From the NCBI RefSeq assembly GCF_037137055.1, contig NZ_JBBBNY010000001.1, positions 372,001-436,000 on the forward strand: DNA of 64,000 nt, read 5' to 3'. The position numbers and the translations under genes were made by a program. Shown here piece after piece: positions 32,980 through 41,788 of the stretch (its first letter is position 1; each line of letters starts with the position of its first letter). The notes beneath the pieces are model-generated. The model was given only the letters and a program-made list of their open reading frames with translations, was not told where the DNA came from and did no database searches. This stretch comes from Frateuria_A yonginensis (GTDB lineage Bacteria; Pseudomonadota; Gammaproteobacteria; Xanthomonadales; Rhodanobacteraceae).

Positions 32980-32997
32980 TTCGCGGTGGGCGAAGTG

Positions 32998-34365
32998 TCA
33001 GTACGCGAACTCGCGGAACACCGGGTCCACGCTGCCGCCCCAGGCGCCGTGGAACAGCTCCAGCTTGCGCTCGGCCGGGGTCTGGTTCGCCTCGACGATC
33101 TCGATCAGCGGTTCCAGGAAGATGCTCTCGTCGGCGCCGTTGCGGTTGCGGCGGTCCCGGTGCCTGAGGCCGTGTGCGGCGATCTTCAGCGTCTCGGCGG
33201 CGAGGTCGCGCACGGTGCCGCGGCGGAACGGCAGCTTGAGCGCCTGCCTGGGCACGCCGTCGCGCAGGGCGTGGCGCTCCTCCATGGTGAAATCCCTGAC
33301 CAGGTCCCAGGCCGCGTCCAGCGCCTCGTCGTCGTAGAGCAGGCCGACCCATAGCGCGGGCAGGGCGCACAGGCGGTTCCATGGACCGCCGTCGGCGCCG
33401 CGCATCTCCAGGTACTGCTTCAGGCGTACCTCGGGGAAGGCGGTGGTCAGGTGGTCGGCCCAGTCCTTCATCGTGGCACGCGTGCCTGGCACGGCGTCCA
33501 GCCTGCCGTCGAGGAAGCGACGGAAATTCTGGCCGGCCAGGTCGATGTAGCGCCCGTCCTGGTAGCTGAAGTACATCGGCACGCCGAGGATGTAATCCAC
33601 GTAGCGCTCGTAGCCGAAACCCTCCTCGAACACGAAATCGAGCATGCCGGTGCGGTGCGGATCGGTGTCGGTCCACACGTGCGAGCGATAGGAGAGGAAG
33701 CCGTTGGGCCTGCCCTCGGTGAACGGCGAATCGGCGAACAGCGCAGTGGCGACCGGCTGCAGCGCGAGGCTGGCGCGGAACTTCTTCACCATGTCCGCTT
33801 CGCTTTCGAAGTCCAGGTTGACCTGCACGGTGCAGGTGCGGGTCATCATGTCCAGGCCGAGCTGGCCGACCTTGGGCATGTACTCGCGCATGATCCGGTA
33901 GCGGCCCTTGGGCATCCAGGGCATCTCGTCGCGGCGCCACTTGGGCTGGAAACCCATGCCGAGGAAGCCCAGCCCCAGGCCGTCGGCGACCGAGCGCACT
34001 TCCTCCAGGTGCGCGTTCACCTCGCAACAGGTCTGGTGGATGGTCTCCAGCGGCGCGCCGGAGAGTTCCAGCTGCCCGGCCGGCTCCAGCGTGATGTTGG
34101 CCTTGTTGCGCGACAGCGCCACCGGCGTCTCGCCCTCGCGGGCGACGTCCCAGCCGTACTTGGCGGCCAGCCCTTCCAGCAGGGCGCGGATGCCGCGCTC
34201 CCCCTCGAAGGCGGGCGGCCGCAGGTCGTCCATGCGGAAACCGAACTTCTCGTGTTCGGTGCCGATGCGCCAGGCCTCGCGCGGCTTTTCGCCCGCGGCG
34301 AGGTAGTCGACCAGCTGCTGGCGGCTTTCGATCGGGGTGCTCTTGACGGCACTGGGTATGGACAC
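32998..34365 (-). CDS. gshA: Glutamate-cysteine ligase, plant/alphaproteobacterial type
   Basis: The 455-residue enzyme makes gamma-glutamylcysteine, the first step to glutathione. Key sequence: WRIGTEHEKFGFR, ITLEPAGQLELSGAP, QPKWRRDEMPWMPKGRYRIM, HQTCCEVNAHLEEV and RSHVWTDTDPHRTG, all diagnostic of the GCS2 class found in plants and Xanthomonas rather than E. coli GshA. The start is taken as GTG 34365 (VSIPSAVKS); the open frame upstream to 34509 does not resemble the family. Plant-type enzymes are redox-regulated by disulfides. Confidence 0.93.
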   Translation of the reverse strand: MSIPSAVKSTPIESRQQLVDYLAAGEKPREAWRIGTEHEKFGFRMDDLRPPAFEGERGIRALLEGLAAKYGWDVAREGETPVALSRNKANITLEPAGQLELSGAPLETIHQTCCEVNAHLEEVRSVADGLGLGFLGMGFQPKWRRDEMPWMPKGRYRIMREYMPKVGQLGLDMMTRTCTVQVNLDFESEADMVKKFRASLALQPVATALFADSPFTEGRPNGFLSYRSHVWTDTDPHRTGMLDFVFEEGFGYERYVDYILGVPMYFSYQDGRYIDLAGQNFRRFLDGRLDAVPGTRATMKDWADHLTTAFPEVRLKQYLEMRGADGGPWNRLCALPALWVGLLYDDEALDAAWDLVRDFTMEERHALRDGVPRQALKLPFRRGTVRDLAAETLKIAAHGLRHRDRRNRNGADESIFLEPLIEIVEANQTPAERKLELFHGAWGGSVDPVFREFAY

Positions 34366-34519
34366 AGGCAAGCCCTTGCTTGGGGGAGCGGCCACTATGG
34401 GGGCGTACAGGGCCACGAAAAGGGGGCCGTGCCGAAATAGTGTACGCCGGGGTACTGGATGGTGCCCGTGAAGTGCCGGGACCGCTTGCCGCAGGATGCT
34501 GAATCGCACCGAACTCTAC

Positions 34520-34528
34520 TGTTATCTT
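34520..34528 (+). promoter_or_regulatory. Extended -10 promoter before the PNGase A-like gene
   Basis: TG-T-TATCTT (34520-34528) fits an extended -10 (TGnTATnnT); no good -35 is present, as is common for extended -10 promoters. The predicted leader to ATG 34605 is about 70 nt. Confidence 0.4.
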
Positions 34529-34604
34529 TTCGTGAAGACGCTCCGTTGATGTCGGCCGTCGCACGCTTGCGCGTACAGGGGGGCATCAGAGGAGGAAACA
34601 CGCG

Positions 34605-36500
34605 ATGTCTACTGACTGTTGGCGTCAACGACTGACGCAGGCGGCCCTCTCGACCACAGCGCTCGTCCTGCTTGCGCCGTGCGTTGCGGCGGCTTCGCCG
34701 CTGGATGTCACGATCGAGCGCGCCGCGCCCCCTGTTCCTGTACCGCGCAGCGCGCCGTGCGAGGTCCGGCTGTTCAGCGATGCACCCTTCAAGGATCCGC
34801 CGACCAGCTACACCTTCGCTCCACCGGTCAGCTGCCCGCCGCCATGGAGCAAGGTCGTGCTGAGTATGGACCTCAGCGGCGCCAACGCGGAGGAGGGGAT
34901 CGCCGTGGCATTGAATGGCGTGACTGTGTTCATCGGCCCGACGCCGAGCACACCGGTGACGTCGCACTGGCATGTGGAGCGGGACCTGACCGACTACAGC
35001 GCTCTCTTCAAAATGCCGGCTTCCGGCACCTTGACCGGGTTGCAGCCGTTCAGAGGCGGACTGGGCAACCAGCCGGCGACCGGCACTGCGACCTTGCGCT
35101 TCTATCCGCCGACTGCAGCGCAGCCGGCACCTCGCGTCCCCGATGCGGTGTATTCGGCCTACACGGCCCTGTTGCCGCCGTACCTCGTGCAGGGAGGCCC
35201 GTCCGGGGCCATCAAAGAGCTTGCCTCCTTGCCGCACAACATCGAGCGTGCCTACCTGGATGTCACGGCGAACGATTTTCCGTTCTGGTACACCTGCCTG
35301 ACTGAGTCCATCTACCAGGCCCATCCGAGCCTGTGGAGCCGTATCGGGTTGGGCCTGGCCCGGCGAGGAATATGGCCCGTCGAGCAGGGGTGTCTTCCCC
35401 ACGGCTATGCCGACGCAGGCGTGACAGTGGACGGGACGCCCGCAGGTGTCGCTCCATCGTTTCCGTGGCTTCCCACCCACTTCAGCATCAACTCCGGGCC
35501 CGTGCGATCGGTGTTCTGGAATGCGCTGGACGTACCTACCGACAGCGCCCAGTCCCTGGATTACACCCCCTGGCGGGTGGACCTGACCCCGTTTGCCGCA
35601 GTCCTCAACGAGGCCGGCACGCACCAGATTGCGCTGGACATGCCCAATCGCGTCGACAGCAACGGCGCATGGTTCTTGGCCCCTCGCAACGCGAACCTGC
35701 TGGTGTATCTAGATCACGGGAAGAAGCACCTGAATGGCGCGGTCACCTACAACTCGCTTTCCCGCACGCGGCCAGACCCCGCGATCGAAAGCAACTTCGG
35801 GCAGGACGGCGGCGTGTTGACGGGCCACATCGAAACTCGCTTCGGCCGCGACTTCAAGATCTGCGGTTACGTGGACACGTCGCATGGCCGCATCCGTACC
35901 GACGTTAGCCAGCAATCGCTGTTCCGAAACGTGCAGACTTTCCGTGTGTATGAAAGCCCTTACGGCAGCGCCACCCAATCGACATACGAGGAGGATGTGG
36001 CGCTGATGAGCACAGTGCAGACCACCAGCCGCCGCATCGGGAACGGAACGTTGTTGGCCGAGGACCGCCACACGGCGAGCTATCCGCTGACACTGGATTA
36101 CCTCGGACGAGGGCGCTGGACCGACTGGTACCACGACCCGGAGGATCAGGCGTTCGATCTGGACCTGTTCGGCGGTTCAGTAAGTGCCCATCAGCAGCGG
36201 CGCGAAGAACACAGCCATTCCCGGCGCGGCCTGCCGGATTACCACGCGTACCTTTCCGAGGAGTTCTACGGCAGCCACACGGTCGACCCGTATACGCAGG
36301 CCAGCAGCGACTGGCACGCAGCACATGCGTTTGCCTTCCAAGACAACCGTGGCAGTTGCTACCAGAAGGTGGTGACCACCCAGAACGGCAGGCCGGAGGA
36401 TGTCGCGACCGGCACGAGCTGCCCCAATGGGCAGAATCGGGTGCGCTGGTTCGCTCATCCGGATGGATCGGCCGAGGGACTGGGCTGGATGAATCCGTAA
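34605..36500 (+). CDS. Secreted PNGase A-like glycoamidase
   Basis: The 631-residue exported protein has a signal peptide (LTQAALSTTALVLLAPCVAA) and the peptide-N4-asparagine amidase A layout: WSKVVLSMDLSGANAEEGIAV, GVTVFIGPTPSTP, WHVERDLTDYSALF, then a second half with FPWLPTHFSIN and RVDSNGAWFLAPRNANLLVY. PNGase A enzymes (plants, fungi, some bacteria) release N-glycans from glycopeptides. GC content drops here: the line 35701-35760 has 31 of 60 G/C, well below its neighbours. GAGGA lies before the ATG. Acquisition by transfer is likely; enzyme activity is inference. Confidence 0.75.
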   Translation: MSTDCWRQRLTQAALSTTALVLLAPCVAAASPLDVTIERAAPPVPVPRSAPCEVRLFSDAPFKDPPTSYTFAPPVSCPPPWSKVVLSMDLSGANAEEGIAVALNGVTVFIGPTPSTPVTSHWHVERDLTDYSALFKMPASGTLTGLQPFRGGLGNQPATGTATLRFYPPTAAQPAPRVPDAVYSAYTALLPPYLVQGGPSGAIKELASLPHNIERAYLDVTANDFPFWYTCLTESIYQAHPSLWSRIGLGLARRGIWPVEQGCLPHGYADAGVTVDGTPAGVAPSFPWLPTHFSINSGPVRSVFWNALDVPTDSAQSLDYTPWRVDLTPFAAVLNEAGTHQIALDMPNRVDSNGAWFLAPRNANLLVYLDHGKKHLNGAVTYNSLSRTRPDPAIESNFGQDGGVLTGHIETRFGRDFKICGYVDTSHGRIRTDVSQQSLFRNVQTFRVYESPYGSATQSTYEEDVALMSTVQTTSRRIGNGTLLAEDRHTASYPLTLDYLGRGRWTDWYHDPEDQAFDLDLFGGSVSAHQQRREEHSHSRRGLPDYHAYLSEEFYGSHTVDPYTQASSDWHAAHAFAFQDNRGSCYQKVVTTQNGRPEDVATGTSCPNGQNRVRWFAHPDGSAEGLGWMNP

Positions 36501-36505
36501 CGAAA

Positions 36506-36529
36506 CAGGCCGGCAAGGATGCCGGCCTG
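36506..36529. terminator. Hairpin terminator between convergent PNGase A-like gene and rho
   Basis: CAGGCCGGCA-AGGA-TGCCGGCCTG is a perfect 10-bp stem with a 4-nt loop placed 6 bp after the PNGase A-like stop and 15 bp from the rho stop. It is followed by ATTCACC, a poor T tract, so termination may be partly Rho-dependent. Confidence 0.75.
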
Positions 36530-36544
36530 ATTCACCCGAGGTAC

Positions 36545-38296
36545 TTACCGCTTCATCGAATTGAAGAACTCGTCGTTGGTCTTGGTGTTCTTCATCTTGT
36601 CGAGCATGAACTCCATCGCCGCCAGCTCGTCCATCGGATGCAGCAGCTTGCGCAGGATCCAGATCTTGGCGAGCAGGTCCGGATCGATCAGCAGGTCCTC
36701 GCGGCGGGTGCCCGAGCGGTTGATGTCGATGGCAGGGTAGACGCGCTTCTCGGCGATACGGCGGGACAGGTGCACCTCCATGTTGCCGGTGCCCTTGAAC
36801 TCCTCGTAGATCACCTCGTCCATCTTCGAGCCGGTGTCGATCAGCGCGGTGGCGATGATGGTCAGCGAGCCGCCTTCCTCGACGTTGCGCGCGGCGCCGA
36901 AGAAGCGCTTGGGGCGCTGCAGCGCGTTGGCGTCCACGCCACCGGTGAGCACCTTGCCGGAGCTCGGCACCACGGTGTTGTAGGCGCGGGCCAGGCGGGT
37001 GATCGAATCGAGCAGGATCACCACGTCCTTCTTGTGCTCGACCAGGCGCTTGGCGCGCTCGATCACCATCTCGGCGACCTGCACGTGGCGCGCGGCCGGT
37101 TCGTCGAAGGTCGAGCTGATCACCTCGGCGCGCACCGTGCGGGCGATCTCGGTCACTTCCTCCGGGCGCTCGTCGACCAGCAGGATGATCAGGTGCACGT
37201 CCGGGTGGTTGTACTGGATCGCCTGGGCGACGTTCTGCAGCATCATCGTCTTGCCGGACTTCGGCTGCGAGACGATCAGGCCGCGCTGGCCGCGACCGAC
37301 CGGCGCCACCAGGTCCAGGATGCGGCCGGTGATGTCCTCGGTCGACCCGTTGCCGCGCTCGAGATGGAACGCCTTGCGCGGGAACAGCGGCGTCAGGTTC
37401 TCGAACAGCATCTTGTTCTTCGACGCCTCCGGCGGATCGCCGTTGATGTCGTCGACCTTGAGCAGCGCGAAGTAGCGCTCGCCTTCCTTGGGATGGCGCA
37501 CACGTCCGGTGATGTAGTCGCCGGTGCGCAGGTTGAAGCGGCGGATCTGGCTGGGGCTGACGTAGATGTCGTCCGGGCCGGCCAGGTAGGACTCGTCGGC
37601 CGAGCGCAGGAAGCCGAAGCCGTCCTGCAGGATCTCCAGCACGCCCTCGGCCCAGATGCCGCCGCCGGAGCGGGCATGCGCCTTGAGGATGGAGAAGATC
37701 ACGTCCTGCTTGCGCGCGCGGGCGACACCTTCCTGGATGCCCAGCGACTCGGCGAAGGCCAGCAGCTCCGGCGCCTTCATGCGCTTGAGCTCGGTGAGAT
37801 TGATCAGCCGGTCGTTGCTGCCGATGTCCGCGTTCTCGTCGTCCTCGGGCAGGCCGCGCGGATTGCGGTTGGGCTGGCCCGGGTTGCCGCCCTGGCCGCC
37901 CGGGCGCTGGCCGCGCTCGTGACGGCGGCGGCGGCCGCGGTCGTTGCGGTCGTTGCGCCGCTCGTTGCCGCCCGGCTGGCCGCCGGGTTGGCCATTGCCG
38001 CCCGACGGGCCACCTTCACGCGCTTCCGCGCCGCGGTTGCCGTCGCCGGCAGGCTCCGCCGGGGCGGCGGGTGCCTCGGCCGGCGCCGCGCGCTCGGCAA
38101 CGGGGGCCGGCGTGGGTGCGGGCGGAGGAGGCGGTGCCGCGGCGGGCGCCTCGGCGGCCGGCTGCGCGCCCCTGTCCGCCTTCGGCGTGTCGGCTGCGAC
38201 AGGCGCCTTGCGGGGCGCGCGGGGACGCGGCGCGTCCGCGCTCTTGGTGTCGGCGCGCTTGGCGTCGGACGGTTCTTGGGTTTCGATATCGGACAC
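36545..38296 (-). CDS. rho: Transcription termination factor Rho with disordered N-terminal insert
   Basis: The 583-residue helicase has Rho core features: LTELKRMKAPELLAFAESLG, the OB-fold GFLRSADESYLAGPDDIYVSPSQIRR, Walker A VSQPKSGKT, DERPEEVTEI, Q-loop and R-loop regions and the end NTKTNDEFFNSMKR. An N-terminal region of about 170 residues rich in Ala, Pro, Gly, Arg and Asn precedes it; E. coli Rho (419 aa) lacks it. GTG 38296 has GAGG 8 bases upstream, which fixes the start. It follows trxA on the same strand, the Xanthomonas arrangement. Confidence 0.97.
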   Translation of the reverse strand: MSDIETQEPSDAKRADTKSADAPRPRAPRKAPVAADTPKADRGAQPAAEAPAAAPPPPPAPTPAPVAERAAPAEAPAAPAEPAGDGNRGAEAREGGPSGGNGQPGGQPGGNERRNDRNDRGRRRRHERGQRPGGQGGNPGQPNRNPRGLPEDDENADIGSNDRLINLTELKRMKAPELLAFAESLGIQEGVARARKQDVIFSILKAHARSGGGIWAEGVLEILQDGFGFLRSADESYLAGPDDIYVSPSQIRRFNLRTGDYITGRVRHPKEGERYFALLKVDDINGDPPEASKNKMLFENLTPLFPRKAFHLERGNGSTEDITGRILDLVAPVGRGQRGLIVSQPKSGKTMMLQNVAQAIQYNHPDVHLIILLVDERPEEVTEIARTVRAEVISSTFDEPAARHVQVAEMVIERAKRLVEHKKDVVILLDSITRLARAYNTVVPSSGKVLTGGVDANALQRPKRFFGAARNVEEGGSLTIIATALIDTGSKMDEVIYEEFKGTGNMEVHLSRRIAEKRVYPAIDINRSGTRREDLLIDPDLLAKIWILRKLLHPMDELAAMEFMLDKMKNTKTNDEFFNSMKR

Positions 38297-38452
38297 GGGC
38301 AAACCTCGTCGGGCGCCGTTGGAGAACAGGAGGGAGGGACGAGCGTTGCGCGATGCGCGCAGGAGGGGCGAGCAGACCGCCCCCTTCGGTCGTTGGATCA
38401 ATCTAGCACCCGCCGCGCGACGCCGTAAAGCGTGCGCGGCGGGAAGACTGCT

Positions 38453-38779
38453 TTACAGGGCCTTGTCGATCATCTGGCTCAGCTGGCCTTTGCCGACGGC
38501 GCCGATCTGGGTCGCCTCGACCTTGCCGTGCTTGAACACCATCAGCGTGGGGATGCCGCGTACGCCGTAGGTGCGCGGGGTCTTCTGGTTCTCGTCGATG
38601 TTCAGCTTGACGACGCGCAGCTTGCCTTCGTACTGCTTGGCCAGCTCGTCCAGCATCGGCGCGATCGCCTTGCAGGGGCCGCACCACTCGGCCCAGAAGT
38701 CGAGCAGGACGGGGGTGTCGGACTCGAGCACCTCCTTCTGGAAGGCATCGTCGTTGACGTGGGTAATCAGGTCGCTCAC
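38453..38779 (-). CDS. trxA: Thioredoxin 1
   Basis: The 108-residue protein has the active site FWAEWCGPCKAIAP (Cys33, Cys36), cis-Pro in RGIPTLMVFKHG and the buried Asp in VLLDFWA. It reduces protein disulfides, including those of the free-Met sulfoxide reductase encoded 9 kb away. GTG 38779 with GGAGAG just before it matches the normal length (E. coli 109 aa). It precedes rho by 156 bp. Confidence 0.97.
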   Translation of the reverse strand: MSDLITHVNDDAFQKEVLESDTPVLLDFWAEWCGPCKAIAPMLDELAKQYEGKLRVVKLNIDENQKTPRTYGVRGIPTLMVFKHGKVEATQIGAVGKGQLSQMIDKAL

Positions 38780-39167
38780 CAGGCTCTCCGTGGTTGCGTG
38801 GAAGGGGGTTGCGGACCGCGCGGCCGGCATCGGCTACACTGGGGCGCCCATGTTGCGCGGGTTCGAACCGGAAGACTGCGGGGATTGCCGTTGCGGCAGA
38901 CCTCCATTCCAGCGTAACTCGGGTCGCTGTTCAAGCGATTCAAGGGCGGCGACGGAAGGTTCCGTTGTCATAGGTGAGCAGGCCGCGCCTTGCGCCATGG
39001 CCCTGCCACAGCCCGTTCACCTATGCCAGCGGAACCGCCGGTCCCACCGTCCCCATGGCGGAGCCGCGGCCCGATACGGCCGCGCCGCAACCCTCAACCG
39101 TTCCGCGCCCCCAGGGCGGCGGAGCCGGGCCCGGCCCCTGGCCGCCCGCACTCCTATCGAAGCGTCC
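38780..39167. other. 388-bp divergent gap between trxA and rhlB
   Basis: No gene, tRNA or repeat is supported here. A possible rightward -10, TACACT (38835-38840), lies about 330 bp before rhlB without a good -35. An open frame runs in phase with rhlB from an ATG at 38850, but it is proline/arginine-rich and unlike any family, so it is read as leader DNA. The rhlB leader may therefore be long, as expected of RNA-helicase genes with autoregulation. Confidence 0.5.
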
Positions 39168-40877
39168 ATGTCCCAAACCGTACTGACCGACACCTTCTTC
39201 ACCAATTTCGACCTCCACCCGCTGCTCCAGCAAGGCCTCGACGAGGCCGGCTTCACCCGCTGCACGCCGATCCAGGCGCTGACCCTGCCGGTGGCGCTGA
39301 CCGGCCGCGACGTCGCCGGCCAGGCGCAGACCGGCACCGGCAAGACCTGCGCCTTCCTGGTCGCGCTGATGAACCGCCTGCTGACCCGCCCGGCGGTGGC
39401 CGAGCGCAAGGACTCCGATCCGCGCGCGCTGGTCATCGCGCCGACCCGAGAGCTGGCCATCCAGATCGACAAGGACGCGCGCAACATCGGCCGGCACACC
39501 GGCCTGAAGACCGCGCTGATCTACGGCGGCGTCGACTACGACAAGCAGCGCCAGCAGCTCAAGGACGGCTGCGACATCATCATCGCCACCCCCGGCCGCC
39601 TGCTCGACTACTACAAGCAGCAGGTGTTCGGCTTCAACGGCGTCGAGGTGATGGTGATCGACGAGGCCGACCGCATGTTCGACCTCGGTTTCATCAAGGA
39701 CGTGCGCTACATCTTCCGCCGCCTGCCGGCGCGCGAGCAGCGCCAGGTGCTGCTGTTCTCCGCCACGCTCTCGCACCGCGTGCTGGAGCTGGCCTACGAA
39801 CACATGCACGAGGCCGAGAAGCTGGTGGTGGAGACCGACAACGTCACCGCCGACAAGGTGCGCCAGGTCGTCTACTTCCCGGCCAAGGAAGAGAAGATGC
39901 CGCTGCTGCTCAACCTGCTGGAGCGCGAGAAACCCAGCCGCAGCATCGTCTTCGTCAACACCAAGGCCGCCGCCGAACGCATCACCGACCGGGTCAAGCG
40001 CCAGGGCTACCGCGTCGGCGCGCTGTCCGGCGACGTGCCGCAGCTCAAGCGCCAGAAGCTGCTGCAGCGCTTCCAGGACGGCCAGCTGGACATGCTGGTG
40101 TGCACCGACGTGGCCGCGCGCGGCCTGCACATCCCGGCGGTCAGCCACGTCTTCAACTACGACCTGCCGCAGGACGCGGAGGACTACGTGCACCGCATCG
40201 GGCGCACCGCGCGCCTGGGCGCCGAGGGCGACGCGATCAGCTTCGCCTGCGACCTCTACGCCATGAGCCTGCCGGACATCGAGGCGTACATCGGGCAGAA
40301 GATCCCGGTGGCGACGGTCGAGCCGGAGCTGCTGGTGATGCCCAGGCCGCGCGAGATCGACCCGCAGTTCGCCGCCCAGGCGGCGGAGGACAGCGCACAG
40401 TTCGGCGACAGGGTCGAGCCGCGTGGCGACGAGCGCACGTCCTCGCGCAGCCGCTCGCGCCGCGGTGGTCGTGGCGGCGAGCGCGCCCCGCGCGAGGGCC
40501 GTCCGCCGCGCGCGCCGCGGCCGCCGCGCGCCGAAGGCGAGGTGGCGGTGGCGACCGAGCCGCAGCCGGGCGTGGTCGGCGCGACCGCGGCCGCCCCGGA
40601 CAAGGCGCCGGCCACGGAGGTTGGCGAGGGCGCACGCAAGCGTCGACGTCGCCGCGGCGGCCGTGGGCGCCGGCGCGAAGGCGGCGAGAACGCCGCGCCG
40701 CAGGCCGAGGCGACCACCGATAACCGCGCGCCGCACGGCGAGCGCAAGCCGCCGCGCGAGCGTGGCGCCGGCCCGTCGCGGCCGTCGCGCCAGGTGGCGG
40801 TGCAGGCGGGCGTGGAGTCCGCCGGCAAGAAGCCGGGCTTCTTCCGCCGCCTGACGCGTCTGTTCACCGGACGCTGA
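39168..40877 (+). CDS. rhlB: DEAD-box RNA helicase RhlB with basic C-terminal tail
   Basis: The 569-residue helicase has Q-motif FTRCTPIQALTLP, motif I AQTGTGKT (53-60), Ia PTRELAIQ, DEAD in MVIDEADRM, SAT in LFSATLS, TDVAARGLH and HRIGRTARLG. The C-terminal 170 residues are Arg/Gly/Ala/Pro-rich (RSRSRRGGRGG, RKRRRRRGGRGRRR) and end GFFRRLTRLFTGR, a short amphipathic helix. RhlB drives RNA unwinding in the RNase E degradosome; the basic tail should bind RNA. Longer than E. coli RhlB (421 aa). Adjacent rho and rhlB is a Xanthomonadales order. Confidence 0.94.
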   Translation: MSQTVLTDTFFTNFDLHPLLQQGLDEAGFTRCTPIQALTLPVALTGRDVAGQAQTGTGKTCAFLVALMNRLLTRPAVAERKDSDPRALVIAPTRELAIQIDKDARNIGRHTGLKTALIYGGVDYDKQRQQLKDGCDIIIATPGRLLDYYKQQVFGFNGVEVMVIDEADRMFDLGFIKDVRYIFRRLPAREQRQVLLFSATLSHRVLELAYEHMHEAEKLVVETDNVTADKVRQVVYFPAKEEKMPLLLNLLEREKPSRSIVFVNTKAAAERITDRVKRQGYRVGALSGDVPQLKRQKLLQRFQDGQLDMLVCTDVAARGLHIPAVSHVFNYDLPQDAEDYVHRIGRTARLGAEGDAISFACDLYAMSLPDIEAYIGQKIPVATVEPELLVMPRPREIDPQFAAQAAEDSAQFGDRVEPRGDERTSSRSRSRRGGRGGERAPREGRPPRAPRPPRAEGEVAVATEPQPGVVGATAAAPDKAPATEVGEGARKRRRRRGGRGRRREGGENAAPQAEATTDNRAPHGERKPPRERGAGPSRPSRQVAVQAGVESAGKKPGFFRRLTRLFTGR

Positions 40878-40880
40878 GCG

Positions 40881-40913
40881 CCTTCGATCCGTCTCCCCGC
40901 CGGGGATCGAAGG
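40881..40913 (+). terminator. Hairpin after rhlB
   Basis: CCTTCGATCC (40881-40890) and GGATCGAAGG (40904-40913) pair over 10 bp with a 13-nt loop, beginning 3 bp after the rhlB stop. No T tract follows. It may end or stabilise the rhlB transcript. Confidence 0.55.
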
Positions 40914-41110
40914 GATGGACGAGGGGTCGAGGCTAGCGCTGTTCCTTTGAGAGCGACGCGCAGGCAACGTCGCAAGGCCGGCCCCTCACCCGACCCACTC
41001 CCGGCCGGGCGAGGAAGCTGGCCTACCGTTCGTCGGCTCGAGGCAGGGCCACAAGCACCCCGTGCATCCCGTATCCTTTGCCCAGGTGCGGGACAAGGGA
41101 ACCACACGCG

Positions 41111-41788
41111 GTGATCCGCTTCGACCAGGTGAGCAAGCGCTACGAGGGCGGCCACGAGGCGCTCTCGCAACTGTCCTTCGAGGTGGCGACCGGCGAGATG
41201 GCCTTCGTCACCGGTCACTCGGGCGCCGGCAAGAGCACCCTGCTCAAGCTGATCGCGCTGATCGAGCGGCCCTCGCACGGCGACATCGTGGTGGACGGCC
41301 AGCGGCTGGCCAAGGTCGGCCGCGGCGGCATTCCGCGGCTGCGGCGCCGGCTGGGCATGGTGTTCCAGGATCACCGCCTGCTGATGGACCGCACCGTGTT
41401 CGACAATGTCGAGTTGCCGTTGCTGATCGGAGGGATCGCACCGGCCGAGCGCGGACGGCGCGTGCGGGCGGCGCTGGAGAAGGTCGGCCTGCTCGCCTAC
41501 GAGCGGCAGTTGCCGGCCTCGCTGTCCACCGGCGAGCAGCAGCGCGTGGGCATCGCCCGTGCGATCGTGGCGCGGCCGGCGGTGCTGATCGCCGACGAGC
41601 CGACCGGCAACCTCGACCCGCAGCTCGCCGTGGAGATCATGGGCCTGTTCGCCGAATTCCAGAACATCGGCACGACCGTGTTGGTCGCCAGCCACGACCT
41701 GCCACTGATCAAGCGCATGAAGAAGCGCGTGGTGGTGCTCGACCACGGGCGGCTGGTGGCCGACGTGGCGGCAGAGGAGGTGCTGTGA
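41111..41788 (+). CDS. ftsE: Cell-division ABC ATPase FtsE
   Basis: The 225-residue ATPase has Walker A GHSGAGKST (35-43), signature LSTGEQQRVGIARA, Walker B VLIADEPTGNLDP and the H-loop VASHDL. The start is GTG 41111, giving VIRFDQVSKRYEGG as in other FtsE proteins. With FtsX it forms the complex that activates peptidoglycan amidases at the septum. The stop overlaps ftsX as GTGA. Confidence 0.96.
   Translation: MIRFDQVSKRYEGGHEALSQLSFEVATGEMAFVTGHSGAGKSTLLKLIALIERPSHGDIVVDGQRLAKVGRGGIPRLRRRLGMVFQDHRLLMDRTVFDNVELPLLIGGIAPAERGRRVRAALEKVGLLAYERQLPASLSTGEQQRVGIARAIVARPAVLIADEPTGNLDPQLAVEIMGLFAEFQNIGTTVLVASHDLPLIKRMKKRVVVLDHGRLVADVAAEEVL

Noticed and set aside
38861..38876. GGTTCGAACC resembling a tRNA T-arm between trxA and rhlB
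   Set aside because: The flanking bases do not pair into a T stem and no acceptor, D or anticodon arm can be built around it.
38850..39167. N-terminal extension of RhlB
   Set aside because: In-frame but of random-looking Arg/Pro/Ala composition; known RhlB proteins start at the chosen ATG near FFTNFDLHPLL.
40914..41110. Small gene between rhlB and ftsE
   Set aside because: No frame has a start with SD and normal codon use; the stretch is taken as untranslated.
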